A stretch of 64,000 nt of DNA from assembly GCA_035552155.1 (NCBI GenBank), contig DASZLX010000043.1:186001-250000 (forward strand), given 5' to 3'. The notes under the pieces were generated by a model. That model saw only the letters and a program-made list of their open reading frames with translations, was not told the origin of the DNA and did not search any database. Position numbers and translations under genes: made by a program. Positions 30,501 to 36,542 of this stretch are shown here, one piece after another (within the stretch, counting starts at the first letter, position 1; each line of letters starts with the position of its first letter). The stretch is from DASXHY01 sp035552155. GTDB lineage: Bacteria; Verrucomicrobiota; Verrucomicrobiia; Limisphaerales; DASXHY01.

Positions 30501-32012
30501 GGCGGTTTGGCCCTCAAACAAAATAAACGCTGGGTCAACCTGCATTTTCATCCGTCCGCCAAGAACAAACCCGCGCTGGATTTTCTTCAAAGCGTCGGCG
30601 CTGAATTCAAGCAGCCGTTGAATGGCGGCTTCGTTTACGTGTTTCCGACGCAGGTCGCGGCGGAAATGAAGTTCGAGGCGAAAAACGCGGGCGAGGCGGA
30701 GAATGTCGGCGCGACCGAAGAAAAAAATTCGAGCCTCCCGGCGCCCGCTGCCCCGAGTGTTCGGTTGAGCCGCTGTCGGTCGATTGCGCTGGAATTGAAC
30801 GACCCCGCTCGAATTCATGAAGCGATCGAGGGCACGGCGGAAGTCCGGGCCATCGAGCAGGACGATTACGTTTACGTGGCCCCGCGAACAAAAGTCGAGA
30901 AGCAGATCTGCGAACTGTGGGAAAAATTGCTGCACATCGAGCGCGTCGGAGTCACGGATAACTTTTTCGAACTCGGCGGCCACTCGCTGCTCGCCGTGAG
31001 ATTGTTCGCGGAACTGGAAAAGTTGACGGGCCGCAAACTGCCGCTGGTGACGCTTTTTCAGGCGCCGACCGTCGAGGAACTCGCGCGGCTGGCCGATGGC
31101 AATCAAACCGGCTCCGCCCGCTCAGTGCTGGTGCCCGTGCAGGCCAAGGGCTCGCGCCCACCGTTGTTCCTCGTGCATGGCGCCGGTGGCGATGTTTTGT
31201 GGGGTTACGCGAACCTCGCGAAACATATGAGCCCCGACCAGCCGATTTACGGCATCAAATCGCGCGGCCAGATCGGTCTGGACGAATACGACCACATCGA
31301 GGACATGGCGCGTTATTATCTTCAGGAAGTGCGCGCGTTGCAGCCGCACGGCCCCTATTTCCTTGGCGGCTATTGTTTCGGCGGCAACGTGGCTTACGAA
31401 ATGGCGCGCCAATTGCATTCCCAGGGCGAGCGCGTCGCGCAATTGCTCCTGATCGACGCCTCGCCGTCGAATGCCGGCTACGAACGCCTCCTGTGGTGGC
31501 GCCCGGCCTTTCATTATCGCTTCGCGCGCAACGCCTATTATTGGCTCAAGGATTTCGTGACGCTGCTTGAGCCGCAGGAACAGCGCCGCTACATCGTTCG
31601 TAAGGCGCGGGTCCTCTGGCGCAAACTGGCTGCCAAATGCCGCCGCGAAAATAATGCAGGCAACGTCGATCTCGATGAAGTCATCGATGTAAATCATTTT
31701 CCCGACAGCGAACTTAAATTCTGGCAAATTCACTTGAACGCGCTCGTGGCCCACGTCGAACGCCCCTACAAAGGCTCCGTCACGCTCCTGCGGACGCGCG
31801 GTCAGCCCATGTTGTGTTCGTTCGAGGAAGATTTTTGCTGGGGGAAACTCGCGCGCGGCGGCGTCATCGTGAAACACATTCCTGGCTCCCACGAAAACAT
31901 ATTCGTCGAACCGAATGTGAAATTCCTCGCCGAACAAATGGAAGAATGCCTGACCGAAGGCGCTCCCTCAGCCAGCCCAACCCAAAAAATATTATCGCAT
32001 GAACTTGTTTAA
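18528..32012 (+). CDS. Giant non-ribosomal peptide synthetase with internal thioesterase and FkbH domain
   Basis: The ATG at 18528 (an in-frame alternative start is 18483) opens a 4494-residue enzyme. Approximate domain order by residue: C1 32-478 (HHIVSDE at 164), A1 491-985, T1 997-1069 (LGGHSLL), TE1 1081-1357, A2 1397-1904, T2 1914-1990, C2 2006-2447, A3 2464-2957, T3 2968-3044, C3 3064-3500 (HHAISDGW), FkbH 3520-4044 (HAD motif VIVLDCDQTLWSGVCGEDG, then a GNAT-like half with RTNQFNLTT), T4 4114-4190, TE2 4197-4477. Binding-pocket residues read by eye are DAFFMGGTF for A1 (resembling Val/Ile codes), DIENVGTVI for A2 (unassigned) and DLFNNALTY for A3 (the alanine code as I remember it). 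FkbH domains load a glyceryl unit from 1,3-bisphosphoglycerate onto a carrier protein. Both TE domains have GYCFGG, that is Cys instead of Ser. A2 follows TE1 with no C domain, so the protein looks like two fused assembly lines. No phosphopantetheinyl transferase or MbtH gene is in the window. The product is unknown. Confidence 0.93.
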   Translation: MSVLLNSIPEQPGKTKRALLAERLRKAADSRVPLSFAQQRLWFLDQLEPNSPLYNVPTVAQLSGTLNLEALQRALDGLASRHESLRTRFVDIEGSPAQVVDKTLRLNLDFQDLSGRPADERDAEAQALVRAEVSRPFNLSSGPPIRATLIRVKPDEHWFVLNIHHIVSDEWSLKICFQELTELYAAHCEGRAPKLPELPIQYADYSAWQREWLKDDVLEEQLSFWRDQLQGAPPMLELPPDHPRVAMQTFRGTIQSRVLRRELSESLTQLGARHGATLFMVTLAAFKALLHRYTQQTDVVIGSPIAGRNRMETEQLVGFFVNTLLLRTDISGDPTFEELLGRVRETTLNAYAHEDLPFEKLVERLHPERAATHTPFTSVLFALQNSTLEKLEWPNLILRFVDFETGTAKFDLTMMLQVTGRGLVAQAEYNSDLFEAGTIARLLEHFEILLEGIAQDPSRRLSELPLLGEAERRQVVDGWNDTKTEYPRQKCIHELFEEQVARAPNAVAVVYGNQSVTYEQLNQRANRLAHYLQKYSVGPDVLVGVCLERSVEMIVGMLAILKAGGAYVPIEARYPRERLAFMLADAGTPVLLTQQRLLSRLPKPANPLCLDSDWELIARESQQNLGLPLAPENLAYVIYTSGSTGTPKGVAVPHRAVNRLVLNTNYIQFSPNDRVAQVSTASFDAATFEIWGALLNGATLVGITRDVTLSPRDFARELRDQNISAMFLTAALFNQLASEVPDAFATVRTMMFGGEAGDPKSIARVLKHTPPQHLVNGYGPTENTTFSACYEVKSMADDATTVPIGRPISNSQCYILDARLNPMPIGVPGELHVGGDGLARGYWNRPQLTEQKFIPNPFQPGALIYKTGDLARWLPDGNIEFLGRLDEQVKIRGFRVELGEIESILARHPAIRECAVTMRKDENGCARLLAYFICSGKRVPPFDELLRFLKERLPDHMVPAAFVPLDALPLTPNGKVDRNALPDPGKNRPLVEGLATPRDAVELKLTEIWQNVLDVYPIGIEDKFFDLGGHSLLAVKLIAQIEKVFGRRLRVATVFQAPTIEQLAAVIREEIQEGSALAGTSLVEIQSQGTRPPLFLVHGAGGGMFWGYVNLSRHLGTDQPVYGLKSRGLDGREELGSIEEMAAQYVADIRALQPHGPYHLGGYCFGGNVALEMARQFQAQGEEVALLALLNCSPPNSEYERISWTPAWFARFGRNLLYWANYFRHWTPAQRREFFRWKKEIVHHRITGLFRRGTGAPLKVDAGNLVDLSSFPADQRKLWRTHIGALLDYHPQPYAGRVHLFRSPGHPMLCSFAADYGWGVLAKGVDISIVPGVHEKILEEPCVRAVAKGLKASLDELSTAAQARNPGRAAPAPAPEPQRPANVGAVAAGESMEFPLDKTYATHFENQAARTPNAVAVRFQKQELTYAELNARANHLAHHLKSLGVGPETLVAVCLDRSLELIVALLAIWKAGGAYLALDRSYPNERLSYMLSDSHARLLLTRTDAVSNLKPEGVTVVCLDDSAQAEKIQVAPADNPVPSAAPDNLAYVIYTSGSTGKPKGVQITQRSLLNHNFAVARAYELRAEDRVLQFSPVSFDISVEEIFPSLLRGCTLVLRDDDVLSSTARFMEFTARERLTVLNLPTAYWHELVDYLQTALMPPSVRLVVIGGEKASDEAWRRWKFRIGEAVKLINTYGPTETTVIATLHAARLDDETLPIGRPLPNVETMILDAQLKPVGMGETGELYIGGFGVARGYLNRPELTAERFVSFPSPAGQTHRSAERRFYKTGDLARMRADGVIEFVGRLDEQVKIRGFRIELGEIETALCSHPGLKEAVVAAREDVSGRKKLVAYFVPGANSAPSVGDLLALLKTKLPPYMVPSAFVQLPALPMTPAGKVDRRALPEPGRARPNLGRQFVAPRTPMEEVIAHIWGQVLGLDGIGVDDNFFDLGGHSLLATQVISQIRESLQMETPLASLFTFPTVAALAEHLADVSFENQPVLPVAVLTKGEQLPLTQAQWRTWFLDQFEPGQSNYNIPTLLRLKGPLNFRALEQSFTALYRRHEALRAIFPTEDGKSVQIICEPREVQLPVRDFSDLPESEREASALAEAEREAAKPYVMSRPVLRPRLMRLGENEHLLLIVTHAVACDAVSTRILVQELVALYGGFASGQLIKLPPLRRRYATALESLQLPPEIEREQIQYWTQRLKDAPALLDLPADRPRPAHQSDAGARHRFTLPPELANAIEHLSGQEDCTPFMVLLAAFQTLLSRYTNATDLVVGTKVSIRHRAGLEEMVGKFDNLLALRCDANGDPEFREFLRRVRESTRGALAHDALLFERILNELAPERNASYSPIFQVMFDYDNQPLVEVEAAGLRFSAGEIHNHTSKLDLRLHLAKTASGLAGRIEYSTALFDADRIERMAGHFAILLNAILRNPSQRLSELPLMPESELQKVLVEWNATKCDYPRDATLAQLFESQVRRSPGMIALVDGSERLSYAELNARANQVALRLRQLGVGPGRLVGICMKRSWRMLVGILGVLKAGGAYVPLDPAYPKDRLAFILEDTRAPVLLTEQALRGLPTPDGTLAICLDSDWPKIQAQSRNNVSSDARSSDLAYVIYTSGSTGKPKGVAIEHANAVALVYWARDVFAREELGGVLAATSICFDLSVFEMFVPLSWGGTVILAENALALPGLPARAEVTLVNTVPSAIRELLRIKGVPPNVRVVNLAGEPLITPLVNQIYGETSVQKVYDLYGPSETTTYSTFTLRKAGEPATIGRPLANEQVYLLDKYLRPVPIGIPGEIYIGGDGVAREYLNRPELTAEKFIPVPPPVGQTCRSATGRLYKTGDLARWRADGNLEFLGRIDHQVKIRGFRIELGEIEAVLRKHPALRESVVLVREDRPGDKRLAAYVVRKPEARVDADELRRFAREALPEYMVPPAFVFLDALPLTPNGKVDRKALPAPDQERRDAADADFVEAGSQVEEQLAAIWREVLGIERISVRDNFFELGGHSLLAIQVISRVREKLKVELPLFSLFDSPTIQQLARGLDSGEWTQHQLPLLPMQPVPRDGRLPLSSVQERLWFLDQVSPGSHAYNVPVALRLQGVLDTFALQRALGEVIRRHEALRTTFTNENGELLQVIAPSASAEIEVTNLEPFPANERENNAKSWLNQEARRPFDLARGPLIRVKLARLNATDHALCVVMHHAISDGWSLSIFFQELETFYRAFAAGKPAPEIPALPVQYADFAHWQRQWMQGAKLEQERAYWKNKLSGAPASVNLPVDRVEPASGASGGAGRVVKKFSATTAEALGAFSHRENATPFMVLMTALAITFERWARQQDMVLGTVVAGRTRREVENVIGCFMNFLPIRAQINPDDTGHKLLARVRSTVLEAQGHQDCPFEKIVEAVNPERRLNQNPLYNVALLLQNFPEQLFADKSLEVTPMPVDVQAAQLDLRFEAEFSGQNLSLVCEYKTDLFNPGTIEQMLASYREVLETLLKNPGAKLEEFAITPALKAHAQPAQPARAEEADRKIAIAATFTAEPLEEPLRYWMNELELPAEIEFAPFNQVFQQLLDPAGVLATNARGANVVLARLGDFGGESDAVDKVESGVREFLSTVKSATARMTTPLLIVLCPDKPKQGRALESIARTAIAELEKLGGVYVVTADELLDTYPVADFYDGGGDDLGCVPYTPVFFTALATMIARKFHALQRAPHKVIVLDCDQTLWSGVCGEDGARGICLDAPRKALQDFMRAQAAAGRLLAVCSKNSEEDVREVFAQRLDMPLRHEHFAAWRVNWSPKSENIKSIAKELNLGLDSFIFVDDNPVECAEVEANCPGVLTLQLPEDPAEIPQFLKHCWAFDVLKVTAEDTRRAQMYREGRQREELRAQAGSLTDFIAGLNLKIQIAPMAPEQLARVSQLTLRTNQFNLTTLRRTEPEIQSLTIGGASVLTVCVADRFGDYGLVGVMIGEERAESLDVDTFLLSCRVLGRGVEHAMLAHLGGLALKQNKRWVNLHFHPSAKNKPALDFLQSVGAEFKQPLNGGFVYVFPTQVAAEMKFEAKNAGEAENVGATEEKNSSLPAPAAPSVRLSRCRSIALELNDPARIHEAIEGTAEVRAIEQDDYVYVAPRTKVEKQICELWEKLLHIERVGVTDNFFELGGHSLLAVRLFAELEKLTGRKLPLVTLFQAPTVEELARLADGNQTGSARSVLVPVQAKGSRPPLFLVHGAGGDVLWGYANLAKHMSPDQPIYGIKSRGQIGLDEYDHIEDMARYYLQEVRALQPHGPYFLGGYCFGGNVAYEMARQLHSQGERVAQLLLIDASPSNAGYERLLWWRPAFHYRFARNAYYWLKDFVTLLEPQEQRRYIVRKARVLWRKLAAKCRRENNAGNVDLDEVIDVNHFPDSELKFWQIHLNALVAHVERPYKGSVTLLRTRGQPMLCSFEEDFCWGKLARGGVIVKHIPGSHENIFVEPNVKFLAEQMEECLTEGAPSASPTQKILSHELV

Positions 32013-33651
32013 ATTTATCTGGCGCACCTGCCGCGGAATGATGTTGATCACCACCGTGACCGCTTTGTTCAGCGGCGCCTGCAACATGGGCCTCATCGCG
32101 CTCGTGAGCGCCGCGCTCGTAACCAACCACAATCCCCGGGCCTTGATGTGGGGTTTCATTGTGCTCGGCCTGGGAAAAATCATTTCCACCTTCATCTCCC
32201 AGGCCCTGTTGGCCAGTTTCGCCCAGGGAGCGGTCGCGAATTTACGCCGGGAATTGATCCGCAAAATCCTCACCGTCCCGCTCCGGCGGCTTGAAGAGCT
32301 CGGCACCCCGCGCCTGCTCGTGGCGCTGACCGACGACGTCTTCAACATCACCCAGGCTCTCCTCGCCATTCCCATCGTGTTCGTCAACCTCGCCATGCTG
32401 CTCGGCGGCGCGGCTTACCTGGGCTGGTTGTCGTGGAAGATTTTGCTCGGCGCGTGCGTCTTGATTCTCATCGGCGCGGTCGTTTACCGCCTCATGGTTT
32501 CCAGCGCCTTTGTCTGCCTGAACCGTGCGCGTGAGGAGGAAGACCGGCTGTTCAATTATTTCCGCGCCCTGACCGAAGGCATCAAGGAACTCAAACTCCA
32601 CCGCAGCCGCCGCGGCTCCTTCCTCACGCAAAATGTCCAGACCGCCACCGAAGCTTTCCAACGCCACAATGTCGGCGCGGAAGTGCGCTTCGTGGCCGCG
32701 CAGAATTGGAGCCATTTCCTTTTCTTCGGGCTCATCGGCCTGATTCTCTTCCTGCTGCCGGCCATATCCAATTTGAGTCCGAAGACGCTCACCGGCTATG
32801 TCATCACCACGCTTTACCTGATGGGCCCGCTCGCCGGCGTGATGAGCAGTCTCTCGCTTTTCGGCCGCGCCGATGTCGCCCTGGAAAAGGTGCGCCAACT
32901 CGGCCTCACTCTGGCCGAGGGCGCGATCGAGGATTGCCCGATTGACCAGAACGAAACTGAAATGACTTTCGAGAACCTCGAACTCGTCAACGTCATGCAC
33001 ACCTATCGTCACGAAAAAGACGACAGCCATTTTACGCTCGGCCCCATCAACCTCCGCTTTCGCCCCGGTGAATTGGTGTTCCTGGTCGGCGGCAACGGCA
33101 GCGGCAAATCCACGCTCGCCAAAATCATCACCGGCCTCTACGTCCCCGAAAATGGCGAAATCCGCATCGACGGTAAACCCGTCACCGACAAAAACCGCGA
33201 CGATTATCGCCAGCTTTTCTCCGCCGTGTTCTCGGATTTTTATCTCTTCGAAAATCTCCTCGGCATCCGCACGCGAAATGTGGACGAGCAGGCCAAAATG
33301 TATCTCGATCATTTGCACCTCAGCCACAAGGTGAAAGTGAAAGACGGCGTCCTTTCCACGACCGCCGTCTCGCAAGGCCAGCGCAAGCGCCTCGCGCTGC
33401 TTACCGCGTATCTCGAAGACCGCGCCTTTTATCTGTTCGACGAATGGGCCGCCGACCAGGACCCGCTTTTCAAAGACGTATTTTACACCCGCCTCCTGCC
33501 GGAGTTGAAAGCGCGCGGCAAAACCGTACTGGTCATCTCACACGACGACAAATATTTCGACGTGGCCGACCGCGTGATTAAATTGGACTACGGAAAATTG
33601 GACGCCTCAGCCAGGCCGTCCGACCCCATGCTGGCGTCTTCCATCGCATAA
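31999..33651 (+). CDS. Cyclic-peptide-type ABC exporter (SyrD/PvdE family)
   Basis: 550 residues with an N-terminal six-helix membrane domain (about 1-290) fused to an ATPase domain. Walker A is GGNGSGKSTLAK (about 364), the signature is SQGQRKRLAL and Walker B is FYLFDEWAADQ. This fits the cyclic peptide exporter family that moves NRPS products or siderophores across the inner membrane. The start overlaps the NRPS stop by 14 bp, so the two genes are almost surely cotranscribed. The transporter is the best clue that the NRPS product is exported. Confidence 0.92.
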   Translation: MNLFKFIWRTCRGMMLITTVTALFSGACNMGLIALVSAALVTNHNPRALMWGFIVLGLGKIISTFISQALLASFAQGAVANLRRELIRKILTVPLRRLEELGTPRLLVALTDDVFNITQALLAIPIVFVNLAMLLGGAAYLGWLSWKILLGACVLILIGAVVYRLMVSSAFVCLNRAREEEDRLFNYFRALTEGIKELKLHRSRRGSFLTQNVQTATEAFQRHNVGAEVRFVAAQNWSHFLFFGLIGLILFLLPAISNLSPKTLTGYVITTLYLMGPLAGVMSSLSLFGRADVALEKVRQLGLTLAEGAIEDCPIDQNETEMTFENLELVNVMHTYRHEKDDSHFTLGPINLRFRPGELVFLVGGNGSGKSTLAKIITGLYVPENGEIRIDGKPVTDKNRDDYRQLFSAVFSDFYLFENLLGIRTRNVDEQAKMYLDHLHLSHKVKVKDGVLSTTAVSQGQRKRLALLTAYLEDRAFYLFDEWAADQDPLFKDVFYTRLLPELKARGKTVLVISHDDKYFDVADRVIKLDYGKLDASARPSDPMLASSIA

Positions 33652-33806
33652 AAATGAACCAGCCGGCCCCAAAGCCAACCGCCCGGTCGCCCCGCAATTA
33701 TCATTGCTGCAAACGTGCCGAAAATTCTTTGAAAGATTTCGCCGTTCCCTCCGTATAGCCTGATGGGTTCGTGATTCTAGGGCGAAAGGGTGAATTTCGC
33801 GAGGGC

Positions 33807-33837
33807 GCTGCTGCCGCGCAACCTGCTCGGCAGCAGC
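33807..33837. terminator. Strong GC hairpin after the NRPS-exporter operon
   Basis: The arms GCTGCTGCCG (33807-33816) and CGGCAGCAGC (33828-33837) are a perfect 10-bp stem with an 11-nt loop, followed by CTTTTAG. It probably ends the NRPS-exporter transcript. It also lies only 11 bp before the next small gene's ATG, so a role in that gene's leader cannot be excluded. Confidence 0.55.
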
Positions 33838-33848
33838 CTTTTAGATTT

Positions 33849-34076
33849 ATGAAGATATTATTGCGCAACAAAACCACAGGCTACTTCTACGCCGGCGGCA
33901 ACCAATGGACGCCGAATCTCGATGCTGCGTATGATTTTCAGACCGGCCTTAATGCCCTGCAATACTCTTCCCACGCCCCGACCGAGGGTGTGGAATTCGT
34001 TTACCTCCAAACCGACGAAGTTCCCGACGGTTTCGTTTTGCCGAGGCTTTCCGTTTATCAACGCGATCGGGCGTGA
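33849..34076 (+). CDS. Small hypothetical protein, 75 aa
   Basis: Starting at the ATG at 33849 the product begins MKILLRNKTTGYFYAGGNQW. The longer frame from 33771 reads through the hairpin and is unlikely. The sequence is compact and aromatic-rich (WTPNLDAAYDFQTGLNALQY, DEVPDGFVLPRL), without a signal peptide or membrane helix. I do not recognise the family. A stem-loop terminator follows the stop. Confidence 0.6.
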   Translation: MKILLRNKTTGYFYAGGNQWTPNLDAAYDFQTGLNALQYSSHAPTEGVEFVYLQTDEVPDGFVLPRLSVYQRDRA

Positions 34077-34119
34077 GCTTTAACGGCTTTCCTGGCTTTG
34101 CTGAAAATGCTCCAATAAA

Positions 34120-34145
34120 AAACCCACGGCTTTCACCGTGGGTTT
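34120..34145. terminator. Bidirectional stem-loop terminator
   Basis: AAACCCACGG (34120-34129), a six-base loop and CCGTGGGTTT (34136-34145) make a 10-bp stem. A T-run follows on the plus strand (AATTTTTTAT) and an A-rich run precedes it, giving T-tails in both directions. It lies between two converging genes. Confidence 0.85.
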
Positions 34146-34170
34146 AATTTTTTATTTGTAGAAAAGCGGA

Positions 34171-34581
34171 TTAATGCCGCTCATCGTGCCGGCGCTCCGG
34201 GACAGCGCGACGCGCTTGATAATGTCCGTAGCGGTCCGACCGATAGCGATCGTTGCGAATCGCATGCACGCGCCAGTCATGATGGTATCTTTCCCACCCG
34301 TGGAAACGCTCCAGCCGGAAAGGCTCGCAACGAATCCAAAAATTGCCCGGCCCCAGGTAAAAATAATCATCACCCACCAGGCCGACGTATTCATAACCGT
34401 CCCACACATAACTATCGGGAACGTATACCGGTTCAGGCGGCGGAGCAGGGGCCACCACCACGGGTGCGGGCGCGGCGACGACCAGGCGCCCATGCGGTTC
34501 GACCACACAACCCGACATTAGCATCAATCCTCCGGCTGCAGCCAGCAGGCCGCCCGCCCGGATAAACTTCATTTTAACCAT
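34171..34581 (-). CDS. Small predicted lipoprotein
   Basis: 136 residues. A lipobox LMSGC follows a short hydrophobic signal (AGGLLAAAGGLML), so the protein is probably lipid-anchored in the envelope. The mature part begins with an Ala/Pro/Val-rich linker, then a Tyr/Trp/Gly-rich region (YVWDGYEYVGLVGDDYFYLG) and a His/Arg-rich tail (YHHDWRVHAIRNDRYRSDRY). The ATG at 34572 is an equally possible start. Function is not known. Confidence 0.68.
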   Translation of the reverse strand: MVKMKFIRAGGLLAAAGGLMLMSGCVVEPHGRLVVAAPAPVVVAPAPPPEPVYVPDSYVWDGYEYVGLVGDDYFYLGPGNFWIRCEPFRLERFHGWERYHHDWRVHAIRNDRYRSDRYGHYQARRAVPERRHDERH

Positions 34582-34772
34582 ATGCGTTTTTCTTAATTTG
34601 ATTCAATGCCTCCGAATCCGGAGACGTTTGCCCATTTGGTATACCACACACTATGACGAAAAGAAACCGAACTTTGTTACCGATTCAGGCTGGATAAACG
34701 GTGCCGCCGCGTTTCGAGTGTTCCGGACTTGCCAAGCGAACAGTGGTTGCGTACCGTTTCGGCTGTTGGTCC

Positions 34773-34848
34773 GCCTCGGTAGCTCAATTGGCAGAGCAGT
34801 TGACTCTTAATCAATTGGTTGACGGTTCGAGTCCGTCCCGGGGCACCA
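34773..34848 (+). tRNA. tRNA-Lys (anticodon CUU)
   Basis: A 76-nt cloverleaf is visible. The acceptor GCCTCGG pairs with CCGGGGC (one T-G pair), the D-arm contains GCTCAATTGGCAGAGC, the anticodon loop is CTCTTAA with CTT at its centre, and the T-arm is GACGG-TTCGAGT-CCGTC. The CCA end is encoded (34846-34848). Confidence 0.95.
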
Positions 34849-34943
34849 CTTTCTCGCCCTTCGTAAGAAAAACAAAAATCACTATTGCGGTTAATGGAAA
34901 TGGCTTTTGAACCCCACGAATGGCCCACGCCGCAGGCTGCCTC

Positions 34944-36542
34944 TTACGGTGTAACCAGACGGAAAAACGCGCTGCCGGTGATCGGAATAATCTGGGCGTG
35001 ATTCGTGGTCGTGCCCACGGAAAACCAGTTGCTCCCAATACCCGCTGCGGGCGGATTGGTTTGAGCCTGCAAATGACACACAATATTGCTGGGCCAACTC
35101 AATATAATGTTGGAACTGGTCTGCAGGATGGCCAGGCGAAAGGGTTGCGTGGTGTTGTAGACGCGGATGTAATCGACCAGGGCTTCCGCGGGGAAAACGG
35201 TTCCGGCATTGATGTCTGCCTGGGCGGGGTTGCCGACGTAATTGCCCCCGATGGCCAGATTCATAAGCAGGAAAAACGGCTGGTTGAACGGAAAGGGCGA
35301 AGTGCCATTGGCGTTGCCCCAGGGGCTGGTTTGGGTTTCGAACAAATGGCCATCCACGTAAAAGAGCATCGCATCGGGCGTCCAATCGAAAGTGTAGGTA
35401 TGGAAACCGTTCGTGGTGGATTGGCCGTCCGTGAAATTGTAGGTCGTAGTCCCGTCGCTGCCGTAGTGGATGCTGGACTGCACCTGGGTGATGTTGGTGC
35501 CTTTGTTTTCCAGGACATCGATTTCGCCGCAATTCGGCCAGCCAATGCCGGAAGTCTCGATATTGGTGCCCAGCATCCAGAGCGCGGGCCATAGGCCGAC
35601 GCCGTAAGGCATTTGGGCGCGCCATTCGACGCGGCCATACGTGAAGGAAAAAAGCCCCTCTGACTTGATGCGCGCGGACGTGTAATTATTTGCGCCGCGG
35701 GTTTCCTGCCGGGCGACAATGTGCAGGAGGCCGTTGGTCACGAATGAATTATTTGTTCGGCTGGTGTAATCTTCCAGTTCATTGTTGCCCCAGCCACCCC
35801 CGCCGATGTCGTAGGTCCACGTGTGGGGATCGAGGCTCGTGCCGTTAAATTCGTCGCTCCAGACGATATTCATATCGCCATAAGGCGTGGCACTCGTGCG
35901 AATGAGATTGAGGTCGTCGAAATAAACCGAACCGTTGGCCGAGCCGGGTCCGCCGCTCAGGATAATTTGGTAGCGGAGAAAAATGGTGCCCGCCGGCGCG
36001 ACCAATTGCGCGACGGTATTCGTCACCTGCATGCTGTTGATGTCGTATTGATTGGTGAGGGGAAGATCGTTCCACTGGCCCCGGGGAAAACCGCCGTTGG
36101 CAACGAGGTTGGTGGTGATGACGGTGGAGCGGTAAAGCGCAAGAATGTTCCCGCCGGCGTCGCGAAAAGTGACTTCGATCCAGGCGACATTTGGATCGGC
36201 GAGCGTGTCACCCGCGGCGGTGTAAGCCCAGCCATCGGCGGAATAAGTCGCGCCCGGGCCGGAAATGTAATCCTGATAAACGCCGCTGGTGTTCTGGGCG
36301 CCATTGAATGCCTGGTAGACTTTGAAATAATTCATGCCGCTGTGGGCGGCGGCGGGGTTGTCGGTGATGTTATAGACGTTGGCCCCAAATTTGTGCCAGC
36401 CGGGAAAAGTCTGGCTGGCCGGAGCGGATTCAAAACCGGGATTGCTCAGCAGGTTCCCGGCGCGCGCGGAAAAACCAATGCTGACAAGAACATTGAAAAG
36501 CAACGCCAGACAGACCCGGGCCGTAAAAACTGATTTCGCCAT
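34944..36542 (-). CDS. Secreted GH16 beta-glucanase (laminarinase-like) with N-terminal carbohydrate-binding-like domain
   Basis: 532 residues. The signal peptide covers about residues 1-28 (CLALLFNVLVSIGFSARA). Residues 29-220 form a jelly-roll-like domain (NLLSNPGFESAPASQTFPGW). The GH16 catalytic domain starts near 228 (IVWSDEFNGTSLDPHTWTYD). The active-site motif E-I-D-V-L-E gives nucleophile Glu340, Asp342 and acid/base Glu345. Family knowledge suggests cleavage of beta-1,3 or mixed beta-1,3/1,4-glucans outside the cell. The GH3 gene upstream abuts it directly, so both are probably one transcript that degrades glucan to glucose. Confidence 0.92.
   Translation of the reverse strand: MAKSVFTARVCLALLFNVLVSIGFSARAGNLLSNPGFESAPASQTFPGWHKFGANVYNITDNPAAAHSGMNYFKVYQAFNGAQNTSGVYQDYISGPGATYSADGWAYTAAGDTLADPNVAWIEVTFRDAGGNILALYRSTVITTNLVANGGFPRGQWNDLPLTNQYDINSMQVTNTVAQLVAPAGTIFLRYQIILSGGPGSANGSVYFDDLNLIRTSATPYGDMNIVWSDEFNGTSLDPHTWTYDIGGGGWGNNELEDYTSRTNNSFVTNGLLHIVARQETRGANNYTSARIKSEGLFSFTYGRVEWRAQMPYGVGLWPALWMLGTNIETSGIGWPNCGEIDVLENKGTNITQVQSSIHYGSDGTTTYNFTDGQSTTNGFHTYTFDWTPDAMLFYVDGHLFETQTSPWGNANGTSPFPFNQPFFLLMNLAIGGNYVGNPAQADINAGTVFPAEALVDYIRVYNTTQPFRLAILQTSSNIILSWPSNIVCHLQAQTNPPAAGIGSNWFSVGTTTNHAQIIPITGSAFFRLVTP

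Noticed and set aside
34773..36542. Integration site at tRNA-Lys
   Set aside because: There is no integrase gene and no repeated tRNA 3' end nearby; the flanking GH16 and lipoprotein genes look native.
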